A DNA stretch of 64,000 bases from Paenibacillus dauci (lineage in GTDB: Bacteria; Bacillota; Bacilli; Paenibacillales; Paenibacillaceae), in assembly GCF_000971985.1 (NCBI RefSeq), contig NZ_LAQQ01000001.1, positions 1 through 64,000 of the forward strand, read 5' to 3'. A model generated the notes under the pieces. That model saw only the letters and a list, made by a program, of their open reading frames with translations. It did no database searches and had not been told where the DNA came from. The translations under genes were made by a program, and so were the position numbers. Shown here piece by piece: positions 33,405-42,949 of this stretch (its first letter is position 1; each line of letters starts with the position of its first letter).

Positions 33405-35795
33405 ATGTATAGCTTTTTAGTTAGCCTAGTCATATCATTCATACCATTTGTGCTATTGGGTGCACTTTCTATTGAAATCCTGATGCGGCATCCAGACAGC
33501 TCTCTGCATCGGCTGACTACGATCCTGATTGGTGCGCTCTCTTTTATATTTTTATCCGATTTTCTCACCCAGTCGCTTGATTACGGGTTTGCAAGCTGGA
33601 TCAATCCTCGCATGACTTATGATCTGACATTTATTGCGATTACCATCCTCACCTATTTTTTTGCTATTCTTAGCCGGATTCAATTGCCATTCTGGCTGCT
33701 TCATCCTTTTGCAGGTGTTCCGCTGGTCGGAATTATACTGCTTCATGGCTGGCCGGATACTTTCAAGCTATACATGGCTATGGGTGAACATTGGCGGATG
33801 GAGATGCACAATAAAACTTTTGGCTGGATGTTTATCATCATTACGTTTTATTCACTTTCCTTTTTGCTTATGATTATGTTTATTGGTTACCGCAAACTCA
33901 AAAGTAGCCGTGCTTATGAACGTGAACAGCAGATGATGCTTACAATTATACGTGGAAGTGCGGCAGCAGCGATCTGGCTGGTTATGTTTTTTGCTCTCAG
34001 TCAGATTTTTCCGGAGATTCCTATCCTTCCTGTAGATAGTCTGCCAACGTATGCAGCAATTATTTTGGCATACACTTTGCGTCTGGCGATGCGCAAGCAT
34101 AATTTTCTTGCCACAGCGGAGCAGCGTTACAAATTGCTGTTCACCCTTTCCAGCAGTGGAGTTGCCCTGATGAATTCACGTGGTATTGTAACCGAATCCA
34201 ACCCTGCTTTCCGTGCAATAACAGGTATATCCGAGAGCGAAGGCGATATCGATATTCTGTCGATTTTACCGGATCCGGATAAAAGTGGGTATCTGAATGT
34301 TATCAATCAGGCGTTTCAGGAACGTGCTTTTCCTCAGCAGATGCAGATGGAGATTATGAGTCGTTCAGGTCTGCGTTATATGGTAGAGATAAATAGTGAC
34401 TTTATGGAGATTGAGGACGAGCTGCATTCCTATCTGCTGGTGCGTGACATTACCGAACAGCAGCGCAACGAGCAACAGTTGCTGGAACTGGCATTTACCG
34501 ATTCGTTGACAGGTCTTGCGAACCGCTATCAGTTCAATATGAAGTTGGAGGAAGCCGTTCACAATGCACACTCTAACGGTACGCGAATTGTAGTAATGCA
34601 GATGGACCTGGATCATTTTAAATGGATTAATGATACCATGGGCCATTCTGCAGGCGATATTCTGCTCTGTAATGTAGCGGATCTGATTCGTCAACATACG
34701 CCTCCAGGCAGCATTGTGGCACGCACTGGCGGCGATGAATTCGCACTGCTGGCAGTACTGGAGAGCTGGCAGGGAGAAGAGACAGCAGTCGAAATGGCGA
34801 ATACCATCCTGCATGCTTTTGCCAAACAGGTTGTACTTGGTGAAAAGTATTATCATGTGTCCTGCAGTATTGGTGTCTGTATTGCTCTAAGAGACGGAGA
34901 AGATCCGGAGACATTGCTTCGTAATGCGGATATCGCTATGTATGCAGCCAAACGATTGGGACGGAATCAATATCATCTATTTACCGGTCAATTGAAAAGT
35001 GAGGCAGAACGTGATCTGCTTATGCAGCAGGGACTGGAGACAGCGCTGCTGCGCAATGAATTCTCGCTCGTCTATCAGCCTCAGGTTGATAGTCGTACAG
35101 GCAGAGTATTTGGTGTAGAGGCACTGCTGCGCTGGCAATCAGCCGAGTTAGGCTTTGTATCCCCTCAGGATTTTGTACCTATTGCCGAGCAGAATGGAAC
35201 AATTCGACCGATTGGGGAATGGGTAATGCAGGAAGCGGCTGAACAGGCCGTACGCTGGCTCGAAGCAGGGTATCCGGAAATGCAGATGTCTGTGAATGTA
35301 TCGGCAAGCCAGCTGAGTGATCCTTATTTTGCCCGTAAAGTAGAAAAAGTACTGATGCAGACTGGATTGCCTGCCCATCTGCTCTGTCTTGAATTTACAG
35401 AGAGTGCCGCTATTCGCGAAGAAGAACAGATTATGCAAATCTGTGAAGAGATCGTCGGCATGGGAGTGACGCTGGCTGTTGATGATTTTGGCACGGGATA
35501 TTCATCAATGAAGACAGTAACCAGCTTTCCGTTCCAGTTTATCAAAATTGACCGCTCACTGATCTTTGATATTGATGTGAATCCACGTAATGTAGCCGTG
35601 GTCCGTTCCGTAATCGAACTTGCCGAACAGCTTAAGATGAATGTACTGGCCGAAGGGGTGGAATCGCGCCAGCATGTAGACCTGCTGCAGCAGCTTGGTT
35701 GCTATCATATCCAGGGATACTATTACGGTCGACCGATGAAAGTAAACGATCTGGAAGCATGGATGAGTACAGACCCAGTCAGCAAGTCTTCCTGA
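33405..35795 (+). CDS. Membrane GGDEF-EAL protein (cyclic-di-GMP turnover) with PAS domain
   Basis: Protein of 796 residues. The N-terminal 230 residues contain about seven hydrophobic helices, like the 7TM sensor region of some histidine kinases. A PAS domain follows (about 240-355, YKLLFTLSSSGVALMNSRG). GGDEF (about 365-525) has an intact RTGGDEF, and EAL (about 540-785) has VEALLRW, with NVSASQL and DDFGTGYSSM present. Both catalytic halves look competent, so it may make or degrade c-di-GMP depending on the signal; which dominates cannot be read from sequence. ATG follows CTGGGGGTC. Such proteins control motility, biofilm and development. It is transcribed alone. Confidence 0.95.
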   Translation: MYSFLVSLVISFIPFVLLGALSIEILMRHPDSSLHRLTTILIGALSFIFLSDFLTQSLDYGFASWINPRMTYDLTFIAITILTYFFAILSRIQLPFWLLHPFAGVPLVGIILLHGWPDTFKLYMAMGEHWRMEMHNKTFGWMFIIITFYSLSFLLMIMFIGYRKLKSSRAYEREQQMMLTIIRGSAAAAIWLVMFFALSQIFPEIPILPVDSLPTYAAIILAYTLRLAMRKHNFLATAEQRYKLLFTLSSSGVALMNSRGIVTESNPAFRAITGISESEGDIDILSILPDPDKSGYLNVINQAFQERAFPQQMQMEIMSRSGLRYMVEINSDFMEIEDELHSYLLVRDITEQQRNEQQLLELAFTDSLTGLANRYQFNMKLEEAVHNAHSNGTRIVVMQMDLDHFKWINDTMGHSAGDILLCNVADLIRQHTPPGSIVARTGGDEFALLAVLESWQGEETAVEMANTILHAFAKQVVLGEKYYHVSCSIGVCIALRDGEDPETLLRNADIAMYAAKRLGRNQYHLFTGQLKSEAERDLLMQQGLETALLRNEFSLVYQPQVDSRTGRVFGVEALLRWQSAELGFVSPQDFVPIAEQNGTIRPIGEWVMQEAAEQAVRWLEAGYPEMQMSVNVSASQLSDPYFARKVEKVLMQTGLPAHLLCLEFTESAAIREEEQIMQICEEIVGMGVTLAVDDFGTGYSSMKTVTSFPFQFIKIDRSLIFDIDVNPRNVAVVRSVIELAEQLKMNVLAEGVESRQHVDLLQQLGCYHIQGYYYGRPMKVNDLEAWMSTDPVSKSS

Positions 35796-35815
35796 AAATA
35801 ATATAGAATTACAGC

Positions 35816-35855
35816 AAAAAGCAGCTCTATTCCTACAGGAAGAGCTGCTTTTTGT
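35816..35855. terminator. Terminator after the GGDEF-EAL gene
   Basis: AAAAAGCAGCTCT and AGAGCTGCTTTTT pair around a 12-base loop, with T-runs on both strands. The remaining spacer to 36124 shows no gene. Confidence 0.9.
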
Positions 35856-36124
35856 ACTATCGATAACAAAATCATGATTAGTAGTAAATATTTATTTTAT
35901 AGCTATACAGAAAACCTGTAATACTATCAAGTAAGCTCAAAAATCCTCAAATCTATTTATATTGATTCCATAGCCTTGAAAGGAACTGGACTTCTGGACA
36001 AATTGGTAAAGTTGGGATTACTTCTGGATTTGATTATAATAAAAAGGAAGTGAAGGCGTTTTCGTTGGTGTCAGTTATTCAGGTGCGGATCTTCGGCATG
36101 CACAATATTAATAAAGGGGGAAGT

Positions 36125-37117
36125 ATGATGGATTATGGGTACATGGGGCGCAGTGGTCTGCAGGTATCGCGTCTCTGTCTTGGCACAATGACTTATGGAG
36201 ATTGGGATATGGATGAGCAGAGTTCACTCTCCTTACTGGACCGGATTCTGGATTCAGGTATTAATTTTCTTGATACGGCAGATACATATGGCAAAGGAAC
36301 AAGTGAAGAAATTATCGGCAAGTCGCTCAAAGGTCGACGAGACAAATTTATTGTAGCTACCAAATTCAAAGTCCGCACCGCGGAAGGCCCCAATGGTGAA
36401 GGCGCAAGCCGTTACCGGATCATGAGACAAGTCGAGGCCAGTCTCAAGCGGCTGGGAACGGATTATATCGATCTCTACCAGATTCATCGTCCTGACCCGC
36501 ATACGCCGATCGATGAGACCCTGCGAGCGCTGGATACGCTGGTGAGCCAGGGGAAAGTGCGGTATATCGGCTGTTCCAACTTTGAAGCATGGCGCATGAT
36601 GGAATCACTATGGACGAGTGAAAAGATGAATTTGGAGCGTTTTGTAACCAATCAGTTATCCTATAGCTTGTTCAATCGTTACAGTGAGCAGGAGATACTC
36701 CCGGCTGCCAAGCGTCATGGATTGTCCGTACTTGCCTATTCTCCACTGGCTGGCGGCTGGCTCTCCGGCAAATATCGCAAAGGTCAGCCGCTTCCGGCAG
36801 GATCGCGGGGAGAAGAGATGGACCTGGATACACCGCATAATCAGCACAAACTGAATGCAGTGGAACAATTGTCCGCTCTCGCTGATGCCAAAGGAGTCAC
36901 TCTCAGTCAGTTCTCTCTGGCCTGGCTGCTGCAGCGTCCAGAAGTGATTCCGATTGTGGGTATTCGTAATGAACGGCAGTTAATCGATAATCTGGGAGCC
37001 CTGGACATCCAATTTTCCCAAGAAGAAATTCAGCAGATTGACCGAATCATCCCGAGTCCGTATCAGGATTTCTCAGGTGATGGCAGCTTTACCATCTCCA
37101 GAATTTCCATGAAATAA
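36125..37117 (+). CDS. Aldo/keto reductase
   Basis: NADPH-dependent oxidoreductase of 330 residues with a TIM-barrel fold. Two adjacent ATGs (36125, 36128) follow AAAGGGGG; the longer open frame upstream has no ribosome site. The catalytic tetrad is visible: Asp and Tyr in DTADTYGKG, Lys in VATKFK, His in IDLYQIHRPD. A cofactor-binding end lies near IPIVGIRNERQLIDN. It resembles the YajO/Tas/YhdN group, acting on aldehydes or ketones. Physiological substrate unknown. It precedes the LysR gene on the same strand but a hairpin separates them. Confidence 0.93.
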   Translation: MMDYGYMGRSGLQVSRLCLGTMTYGDWDMDEQSSLSLLDRILDSGINFLDTADTYGKGTSEEIIGKSLKGRRDKFIVATKFKVRTAEGPNGEGASRYRIMRQVEASLKRLGTDYIDLYQIHRPDPHTPIDETLRALDTLVSQGKVRYIGCSNFEAWRMMESLWTSEKMNLERFVTNQLSYSLFNRYSEQEILPAAKRHGLSVLAYSPLAGGWLSGKYRKGQPLPAGSRGEEMDLDTPHNQHKLNAVEQLSALADAKGVTLSQFSLAWLLQRPEVIPIVGIRNERQLIDNLGALDIQFSQEEIQQIDRIIPSPYQDFSGDGSFTISRISMK

Positions 37118-37129
37118 TGCATCACCCAG

Positions 37130-37175
37130 GCATCACTGGCCGGTATTCGTTAACGGTTAGTGATGCTGTTTGTAT
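37130..37175 (+). terminator. Probable weak terminator after the aldo/keto reductase
   Basis: GCATCACT and AGTGATGC form an 8-bp stem with a 21-base loop, followed by TGTTTGTAT. The long loop and interrupted T-run make it weak. Confidence 0.45.
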
Positions 37176-37352
37176 AGTGACGGTGATTCCCGGCTGTACT
37201 CTGTTATAGGAAATAACTATGCCAGAGGGAATCACTTGGATTGAGCCGATCATCTGTGCTACGATAACTTCGATTAGTCAAAAATCTGTACACTGTAATA
37301 GCAGAGAATGAACGTGATACCACTAGACGGATTGTCCACAGGGGGGAAGGTT

Positions 37353-38285
37353 TTGACACTACAGCAGCTGCGGTATGCCATTGAAATTGCGAACTGCGGT
37401 TCCATGAACGAGGCGGCAAAGCGGCTTTTTATTTCGCAGCCGAGCCTTTCAAATGCCATCAAGGAACTGGAGAGCGAACTTGGTATTTCCATTTTTGACC
37501 GTACCAACCGGGGGATCAGTATTTCGGTAGAAGGAATGGAGTTTCTTGGGTATGCCCGTCAGATTATCGAACAGGCCGAATTGATCGAGAATCGTTATCA
37601 TGGCAGCAAGCGCAATCTGATTCATTTCTCCGTCTCCACACAGCATTATGCTTTTGTATCCGATGCTTTTGTAAAGTTGATGGAACAGACCGATATCAAC
37701 GAATACAATCTCCATCTACGGGAGACGCAGACCTATAACATTATCGAAGATGTAAAGACACTGCGCAGCGATATTGGCATTCTCTATATTAATGAACGTA
37801 ACTTCAAGGTTATGAACAAACTATTCAGCGATGGAAATCTGATGTTTACGCCGCTGTTTAACACAAGCCCGCATATTTTTATCCGTGCCGGTCATCCACT
37901 GGCTCAAAAAGAAATGGTGACGACGCAGGATCTCAGTACGTATCCTTATATTACATTTGATCAGGGAGCGAATAATTCTCTGCATTTTTCGGAAGAGATG
38001 ATTACCTTCTCTTCTATTGCCAAAAGTATCAAGGTGCATGATCGGGCAACACTCGCCAACCTGTTATCCGGCACGAATGGCTATACAGTCGGCACTGGCA
38101 TTCTGGTGTCCCAGTTTAATTACGAACAGCTCATATCTGTTCCTCTGCAGACCAGCGAGGACTTTACAGTGGGCTGGATCGCACACAAAGATCGCAAACC
38201 GAGTGAAGTCGCGTCTCAATACATTGAGATACTGAACGATCTGGTGTCCAACAGCTATCTGAATATGAATCAATTTCTATTATAA
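37353..38285 (+). CDS. LysR-family transcriptional regulator
   Basis: Regulator of 310 residues. I place the start at TTG 37353 (MTLQQLRYAIEIANCGS), right after GGGGGGAAGG, because LysR proteins begin at this point. The ATG at 37308 has a poor ribosome site. Winged HTH: SMNEAAKRLFISQPSLSNAIKELE. Effector-binding domain from about residue 90. It is 15 bp upstream of the YxjG-like methyltransferase gene, so the two are probably co-transcribed. LysR regulators of methionine or sulfur genes (CmbR, YtlI) are known in Firmicutes; control of the neighbour, perhaps in response to a sulfur metabolite, is inference. Confidence 0.93.
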   Translation: MTLQQLRYAIEIANCGSMNEAAKRLFISQPSLSNAIKELESELGISIFDRTNRGISISVEGMEFLGYARQIIEQAELIENRYHGSKRNLIHFSVSTQHYAFVSDAFVKLMEQTDINEYNLHLRETQTYNIIEDVKTLRSDIGILYINERNFKVMNKLFSDGNLMFTPLFNTSPHIFIRAGHPLAQKEMVTTQDLSTYPYITFDQGANNSLHFSEEMITFSSIAKSIKVHDRATLANLLSGTNGYTVGTGILVSQFNYEQLISVPLQTSEDFTVGWIAHKDRKPSEVASQYIEILNDLVSNSYLNMNQFLL

Positions 38286-38300
38286 GTACAGGAGGAGCCT

Positions 38301-39431
38301 ATGCAGAGTCCATTAACAGGAACCAAACGAAATACCGCTCCTTTTCGCTGTGATATTGTAGGCAGCTACCTGCGACCGGAATCCATCCGGGATGCGCGGT
38401 TCCAGTATGAGAGCGGGGAGATCAATGCAGAACAGCTGAAGATGATAGAAAATGAAGAGATTATCAAGCTGGTACAGCAGCAAAAGAACATGGGACTGCA
38501 GACCATAAGCGATGGGGAATTCCGCCGTACATGGTGGCATTTGGACTTTTTCCTTGGTATTCAGGGTACCCAGAAGATCGGTCTGCCTACAGCGGGGATT
38601 GATAATCGTAACCGTGCTGAGAGTTTCCGTATTGTTGATAAAATCTCTTTTGGTGATCATCCGATGATAGAGCATTTCCGCTATTTGCAGCAGCTCGCTG
38701 GTGATCGCACGGCCAAGATGACTATCCCTTCGCCGGCACTGTTTCATTTTGTGGAGAATTATAATGGCAATGACGTATACAGTGATCAGGAAGAATTGTA
38801 TCAGGATATTATCCATGTCTATCAAACGGCCATTCAGGCATTCTATGATGCGGGGTGTCGTTATTTGCAGCTGGATGATACAACTTGGGGAACATTATGC
38901 AGCAGCAGGCACCGGATGCTGCTTCGTAACCGGGGACAAGATCCTGACCAGCTGGCCAGCGACTATGTACGTTTGATTAATGAGAGTATCGAGCACTGTC
39001 CGGAAGATATGACGATTGCGCTGCATGTATGTCGCGGCAATTTTCGTTCCACCTGGTTTGCAGCAGGAGGCTATGAGCCGGTAGCCGAAGAGTTGTTTGG
39101 CAAAACACAGGTCGATGCCTTTTTCCTGGAATACGATAATGAACGCGCTGGTGACTTTCAGCCACTGCGTTATATCAAAAACCAGTTTGTTGTACTGGGA
39201 TTGGTTACAACCAAGCATGGGGGACTGGAGAGCAAGGAAATGCTCAAGGAACGCATTGCTGAAGCGTCACAATATGTACCGCTGGATCAGCTTTGTCTGA
39301 GTACGCAATGCGGGTTTGCTTCAACAGAAGAAGGAAATATGCTGACCGAGGAAGAGCAGTGGAACAAGATTAGGCTGGTCATCGACACCGCCAATGAAGT
39401 CTGGACACAGTCTCCAGCTATACTGTTATAG
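38301..39431 (+). CDS. MetE C-terminal-like methyltransferase (YxjG/YxjH type)
   Basis: Cytosolic zinc protein of 376 residues related to the catalytic half of cobalamin-independent methionine synthase. ATG follows ACAGGAGGAG. Family landmarks: DIVGSYLRP near the start, SDGEFRR, YLQLDD, then zinc ligands in LHVCRGN (His, Cys), FFLEYD (Glu) and STQCGF (Cys). It lacks the N-terminal folate-binding duplicate of full MetE, as do YxjG and YxjH of B. subtilis, which belong to methionine/SAM-controlled genes there. It likely methylates homocysteine or a related thiol from an undefined donor. I see no S-box or T-box ahead of it, and the LysR gene immediately upstream suggests protein-based control. 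Confidence 0.92.
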   Translation: MQSPLTGTKRNTAPFRCDIVGSYLRPESIRDARFQYESGEINAEQLKMIENEEIIKLVQQQKNMGLQTISDGEFRRTWWHLDFFLGIQGTQKIGLPTAGIDNRNRAESFRIVDKISFGDHPMIEHFRYLQQLAGDRTAKMTIPSPALFHFVENYNGNDVYSDQEELYQDIIHVYQTAIQAFYDAGCRYLQLDDTTWGTLCSSRHRMLLRNRGQDPDQLASDYVRLINESIEHCPEDMTIALHVCRGNFRSTWFAAGGYEPVAEELFGKTQVDAFFLEYDNERAGDFQPLRYIKNQFVVLGLVTTKHGGLESKEMLKERIAEASQYVPLDQLCLSTQCGFASTEEGNMLTEEEQWNKIRLVIDTANEVWTQSPAILL

Positions 39432-39571
39432 CCCAAGGCTATAGCAGAAGTGTTGTCATGGTGGGGATCAATTTTGTGATGATTATAATAGATTATAGAA
39501 TGTCACTGATAATTCGTCATTCGTATAAAGAAAATAGGAGTCAACAACGTTATAAAATGAACGATGCAAAT

Positions 39572-39610
39572 AAAAAGACAGCTGACCATATAGGCAGCTG
39601 TCTTTTTATT
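39572..39610. terminator. Bidirectional terminator between the YxjG-like and esterase genes
   Basis: AAAAAGACAGCTG and CAGCTGTCTTTTT form a 13-bp stem around a 10-base loop, with T-runs both ways. Confidence 0.92.
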
Positions 39611-39623
39611 TGTATATAGTAAA

Positions 39624-40577
39624 TTACAGACCTTCGCGCAGGAACGCATTCGCCAGTTTCATGGCGCCTTTTTTGGCTTGTGTCTCTGCCAGCACATTCA
39701 GCATCACAAAGTCATGAATAATACCCTGGAAGCGTGCAGCCGTTACCGGAACGCCCGCTTCGCGAAGTTTGTTGGCATAGGCCTCACCTTCGTCACGCAG
39801 TACATCGGCTTCGCCGGTAATGATCAGAGCTTCCGGTAGACCTTGCAGCTGCTCTGTAGTAGCGCGCAGTGGAGAAGCAGTAATCTGCGCACGTTCAGCT
39901 GGATCAGTAGTATATTGATCCCAGAACCACTGCATACCTTCGCGAGCAAGGAAATATCCTTCATCAAACTGATGATAGGATTCGGTATCAAAGCTCGCAT
40001 CAGTTACTGGATAGAACAACAGCTGTTTTTGGATCGCAGGACCGCTGCGCTCTTTGGCTATCAGTGTAATAGCAGCAGTCATATTACCTCCGACGCTGTC
40101 TCCACCAACGTATAGCTTGGAAGTATCAAATCCCTGTGCACTGCCTTGTTCAGCAATCCACTGCAGTACCGCGTAGATTTCTTCGATAGCTGTTGGATAT
40201 TTGGCTTCCGGGGACAGGCTGTATTCTGGGAAGACGACAGCCACTTCGGCACCTACTGCCAATTCGCGAATCAGACGATCATGGGTATGCGAGTTACCGA
40301 ATACCCAACCCGCGCCATGAATATACAGTAATACAGGCAGCTCGGCAGGAGCACCAGGAGGACGTACGATACGAATAGCGACTTCGCCACTCGGACCACC
40401 AGGAATTTTCAGATCTTCAATATCTACTTCTGGTTTGGCAATATCACCGGACTGGACTTCATTCACAGTCTCGCGTCCTTTTTCAGGCCCCAGATCGAAT
40501 AGGAAAGGGGGTTTGGAGTTATCATCGGCAAATTTCTGTGCTGCAGGTTCCAAATGTACTTTTTTGTCGGTAGTCAT
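39624..40577 (-). CDS. Alpha/beta hydrolase, HSL-family esterase
   Basis: Cytosolic esterase of 317 residues. Start at ATG 40577 (MTTDKKVHLEP) with GAGGAGG upstream; the frame is open another 112 codons but without support. Hormone-sensitive-lipase motifs: oxyanion HGAGW near residue 87, nucleophile in GDSVGGN, acid in EADVLRDEG, His in GIIHDF. By family it hydrolyses short-chain acyl esters or activated phenyl esters. It is transcribed alone and divergently from the recombinase gene. Confidence 0.94.
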   Translation of the reverse strand: MTTDKKVHLEPAAQKFADDNSKPPFLFDLGPEKGRETVNEVQSGDIAKPEVDIEDLKIPGGPSGEVAIRIVRPPGAPAELPVLLYIHGAGWVFGNSHTHDRLIRELAVGAEVAVVFPEYSLSPEAKYPTAIEEIYAVLQWIAEQGSAQGFDTSKLYVGGDSVGGNMTAAITLIAKERSGPAIQKQLLFYPVTDASFDTESYHQFDEGYFLAREGMQWFWDQYTTDPAERAQITASPLRATTEQLQGLPEALIITGEADVLRDEGEAYANKLREAGVPVTAARFQGIIHDFVMLNVLAETQAKKGAMKLANAFLREGL

Positions 40578-40951
40578 GTAAAAGGCCTCCTCAAGAATAA
40601 AGTAGCTGATAGATATACGATTAAATGGCTTGGTAGGCTTTGTGGTCAAAGCTTCCGATGCAAATTGCTGCAAAGACTTATACAGCATAATACAGCAAAT
40701 CGGTGCCTTGTTATTGCCTATACAATCACTCCAACAAAATTTAATTGTGCAATTGCTTCTATAGTCAACGTAAACATATAAGAAACAAGTGAAACAGCAG
40801 ATGGAATTCATTTCTATCCATACAAAATAGAGAAGAAAAGGATAAACGCCTGTTCTGAATATAGGTAGTTGCCAAAGACTCCTGTATAATGAAGAAAAAC
40901 CAATGAAGAACAACCATGGAGCGAACGGTACAGGAAAGGAATATAAATATC
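40578..40951. other. Divergent promoter region, esterase / recombinase
   Basis: A 374-bp spacer between head-to-head genes. It must contain both promoters. It is AT-rich, and no palindromic operator, tRNA end or attachment-site-like repeat was seen. Confidence 0.5.
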
Positions 40952-41956
40952 ATGAATAAACGTGGAACTACCCTATCGGATAACCGGGATGAATATGAAG
41001 AATCATGGGATGAAGATGCAGGAAGTCCCTATGCTGAAGAGCTGGAAGCTTTTCTCGATTGGATGAAGGATGCGGGATATACCGGATATACCCGTAAAGC
41101 CTATCTTGGAGATGTACATGAATTTCTCGAATCCCATTCAGTACGTGACAAACCCCTGGACGAGATCAAAAAACGGCATGTATTGTCCTACTTGAGTGGA
41201 GCACGTTCCCGCGGAGTCAGCGATTCAACACGTAATCGCAAACATGCAGCGGTCAGCTGCTTTTTCAAAGCATTGATGGAACTGGAAATGGCAGCTGCCA
41301 ACCCGGCAGCAGGTATCAAAAAGGCCAAAACCGAACAGAACAAGGAACCTGTCTATCTGGATGAGTCCAGACTGACCGCTTTTTTGCAGTCGGTAGAAGG
41401 TAAATACCGGACACGGAATCTGACTGTCTTTTTGCTTATGGCCTATATGGGACTGCGTGTTGGTGAGGTGCATCTGCTGAATGTACAGGATTATAATGAG
41501 GAACGCGGTACACTACAGGTATTTGGTAAAGGAAGAAAATGGCGTACACTGCCAGTTCCGTCTGCGGTAGCCGAATTTCTGGGTCTGGCGATTCGAGAAA
41601 GACTGACTCCATGGCGGGACGGAGAGAATGCGCTATTTATCTCGCAAAAAGGTACCCGTCTGTCGATCCGCAATATCCAGCAGATCGCTGCCGATACATT
41701 TGACAAGTTTCAGGAAGATGTGGAGCCGGGGCAGCGTCTGCCATATTCGAGTCATAAACTCCGTCATTCCTTTGCGACTATGCTGCTGCGACAGGGAACC
41801 GATCTTCGTACAGTTCAGGAGCTGCTCGGTCACTCTTCTATTCAGACGACCATTATTTATACTCACGTAAGTAATCGGGAGAAGCAGGAAGCCATTTCAC
41901 GGTTGGATATCCAGCTGCCACTGCCTCTTCAGCAGGATCAGGAGGAGGACGAATAA
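40952..41956 (+). CDS. Tyrosine recombinase (XerC/XerD-like)
   Basis: Site-specific recombinase of 334 residues. ATG 40952 follows CAGGAAAGGA; an ATG at 40916 lacks a ribosome site. N-terminal SAM-like core-binding domain ([27 protein letters not shown]), then the catalytic domain with Arg in MGLRVGEV, Lys in FGKGRKWR, HxxR in [11 protein letters not shown], a later His in LGHSS, and the nucleophile Tyr in IIYTHVS. All are present, so it should be active. The acidic N-terminal tail ([12 protein letters not shown]) is extra. Its last base overlaps the start of the next gene. No phage or integrative-element genes surround it, so a housekeeping-like or orphan recombinase is more likely than a recent insertion. 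Confidence 0.94.
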   Translation: MNKRGTTLSDNRDEYEESWDEDAGSPYAEELEAFLDWMKDAGYTGYTRKAYLGDVHEFLESHSVRDKPLDEIKKRHVLSYLSGARSRGVSDSTRNRKHAAVSCFFKALMELEMAAANPAAGIKKAKTEQNKEPVYLDESRLTAFLQSVEGKYRTRNLTVFLLMAYMGLRVGEVHLLNVQDYNEERGTLQVFGKGRKWRTLPVPSAVAEFLGLAIRERLTPWRDGENALFISQKGTRLSIRNIQQIAADTFDKFQEDVEPGQRLPYSSHKLRHSFATMLLRQGTDLRTVQELLGHSSIQTTIIYTHVSNREKQEAISRLDIQLPLPLQQDQEEDE

Positions 41957-42774
41957 TGCTTGCACTGGACAGCCCTCTATGGGCCGAACTTTCTACAGCT
42001 TATGGATCAGCCGCAGAGGTACCACAACAGCTGGCTTCGCTGATCCAGGAATACAATCAAGAGCAAGCCGATGAATTATATGAATTATTGCTGCATCAAA
42101 ATACGATTTATACAGCTACGCTGGCTGCTGTTCCTTACCTGTTGTCTATTGCGCATCATTCGGCGGAGGATCACGTCATTACTAGTATTTATACAGACGG
42201 CGGGATGATCGCCGCCGAATATGAAGCAGATCGTAATCCATTGGTAGAGGGTCACATCGATCGCTCTCTGTATGCTGATATCGAACGGGACTATCACCAG
42301 GCGATTCGGGAAATACATCGATTAGATGATAAAATACTGTCTATTGTGCGCGAACGATTTATGGATCAGTTAGACAGACAGTATATGCTTGCAGCCTTTA
42401 TGGCTTATCATGGTTATCCGGCGGTCTCCAGACTACTGTTTCATCATCCCGATGGCGAAGAATATCCGGCAGCTTGTCCGCATTGCGGCAAAGAATGGTA
42501 TATTTGGCCGCCTACCGTATCCAATCAGCAGACCTCCTGGATTGTATATCCGACTGATCCTGTGCTGATAGACGACAGCAAGGGGAATGCGATCCAACCT
42601 ATGCTGGAGACAACCAGGTTGGGTACAATGCTAAACGAATTATTGAATCAAGCTGTGCGATTTGAATTATTTGAACTGAGAGATGTTATTTCCTATCTGG
42701 CAGGAGAGGTAAACTGTCCTCATTGTCAACAAAAAGGAAGCATATGGAAAGGCATATTGGCATATTGCATATAA
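41956..42774 (+). CDS. Unknown protein with HEAT-like N-terminus and two CxxC pairs
   Basis: I do not recognise a named function for this 272-residue protein. It starts in the recombinase stop codon (TAATG), so it is translationally coupled to it. The N-terminus (LWAELSTAYGSAAEVPQQLASL, HQNTIYTATLAAVPYLLSIA) fits a recurring pattern of HEAT-like proteins often annotated near toxin-immunity loci, seen from memory in actinobacteria and Bacillales. CPHCGKEW near residue 175 and CPHCQQK near 258 suggest a split zinc ribbon. Possible partner of the recombinase, but that is only from the overlap. Confidence 0.85.
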   Translation: MLALDSPLWAELSTAYGSAAEVPQQLASLIQEYNQEQADELYELLLHQNTIYTATLAAVPYLLSIAHHSAEDHVITSIYTDGGMIAAEYEADRNPLVEGHIDRSLYADIERDYHQAIREIHRLDDKILSIVRERFMDQLDRQYMLAAFMAYHGYPAVSRLLFHHPDGEEYPAACPHCGKEWYIWPPTVSNQQTSWIVYPTDPVLIDDSKGNAIQPMLETTRLGTMLNELLNQAVRFELFELRDVISYLAGEVNCPHCQQKGSIWKGILAYCI

Positions 42775-42849
42775 ACCTACATCGATTTAGTTCATGAAAC
42801 AGGTTCGATGGAAGCTATTATGTCACTTTCTCAAAAAAAGTTTCAATCA

Positions 42850-42863
42850 TTCAACGCGTTGAA
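42850..42863. promoter_or_regulatory. 14-bp perfect palindrome before the APC permease
   Basis: TTCAACGCGTTGAA is followed by three GTGTAG/CTGTAG direct elements at 10-11-bp spacing (about 42866-42890). It lies about 90 bp ahead of the permease ATG and is a candidate operator; the cognate regulator is not evident. Confidence 0.4.
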
Positions 42864-42949
42864 GTGTAGTATTGTGTAGTTTTCTGTAGGTGTTATTTAA
42901 CATTAGTGAATAAATGTGAATATACCTTACAGAAGAAAGGAATTCGTCT

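Noticed and set aside
34365..34856. 163-codon minus-strand frame in the GGDEF-EAL gene
   Set aside because: Antisense shadow of the conserved PAS-GGDEF region.
38290..38300. S-box/SAM riboswitch or T-box before the YxjG-like gene
   Set aside because: Only 15 bp separate it from the LysR gene, so there is no room; the LysR upstream spacer shows no such fold.
40578..42774. Integrated phage or ICE marked by the tyrosine recombinase
   Set aside because: No structural, conjugation or excisionase genes, tRNA target or flanking direct repeats; neighbouring genes are ordinary metabolism.
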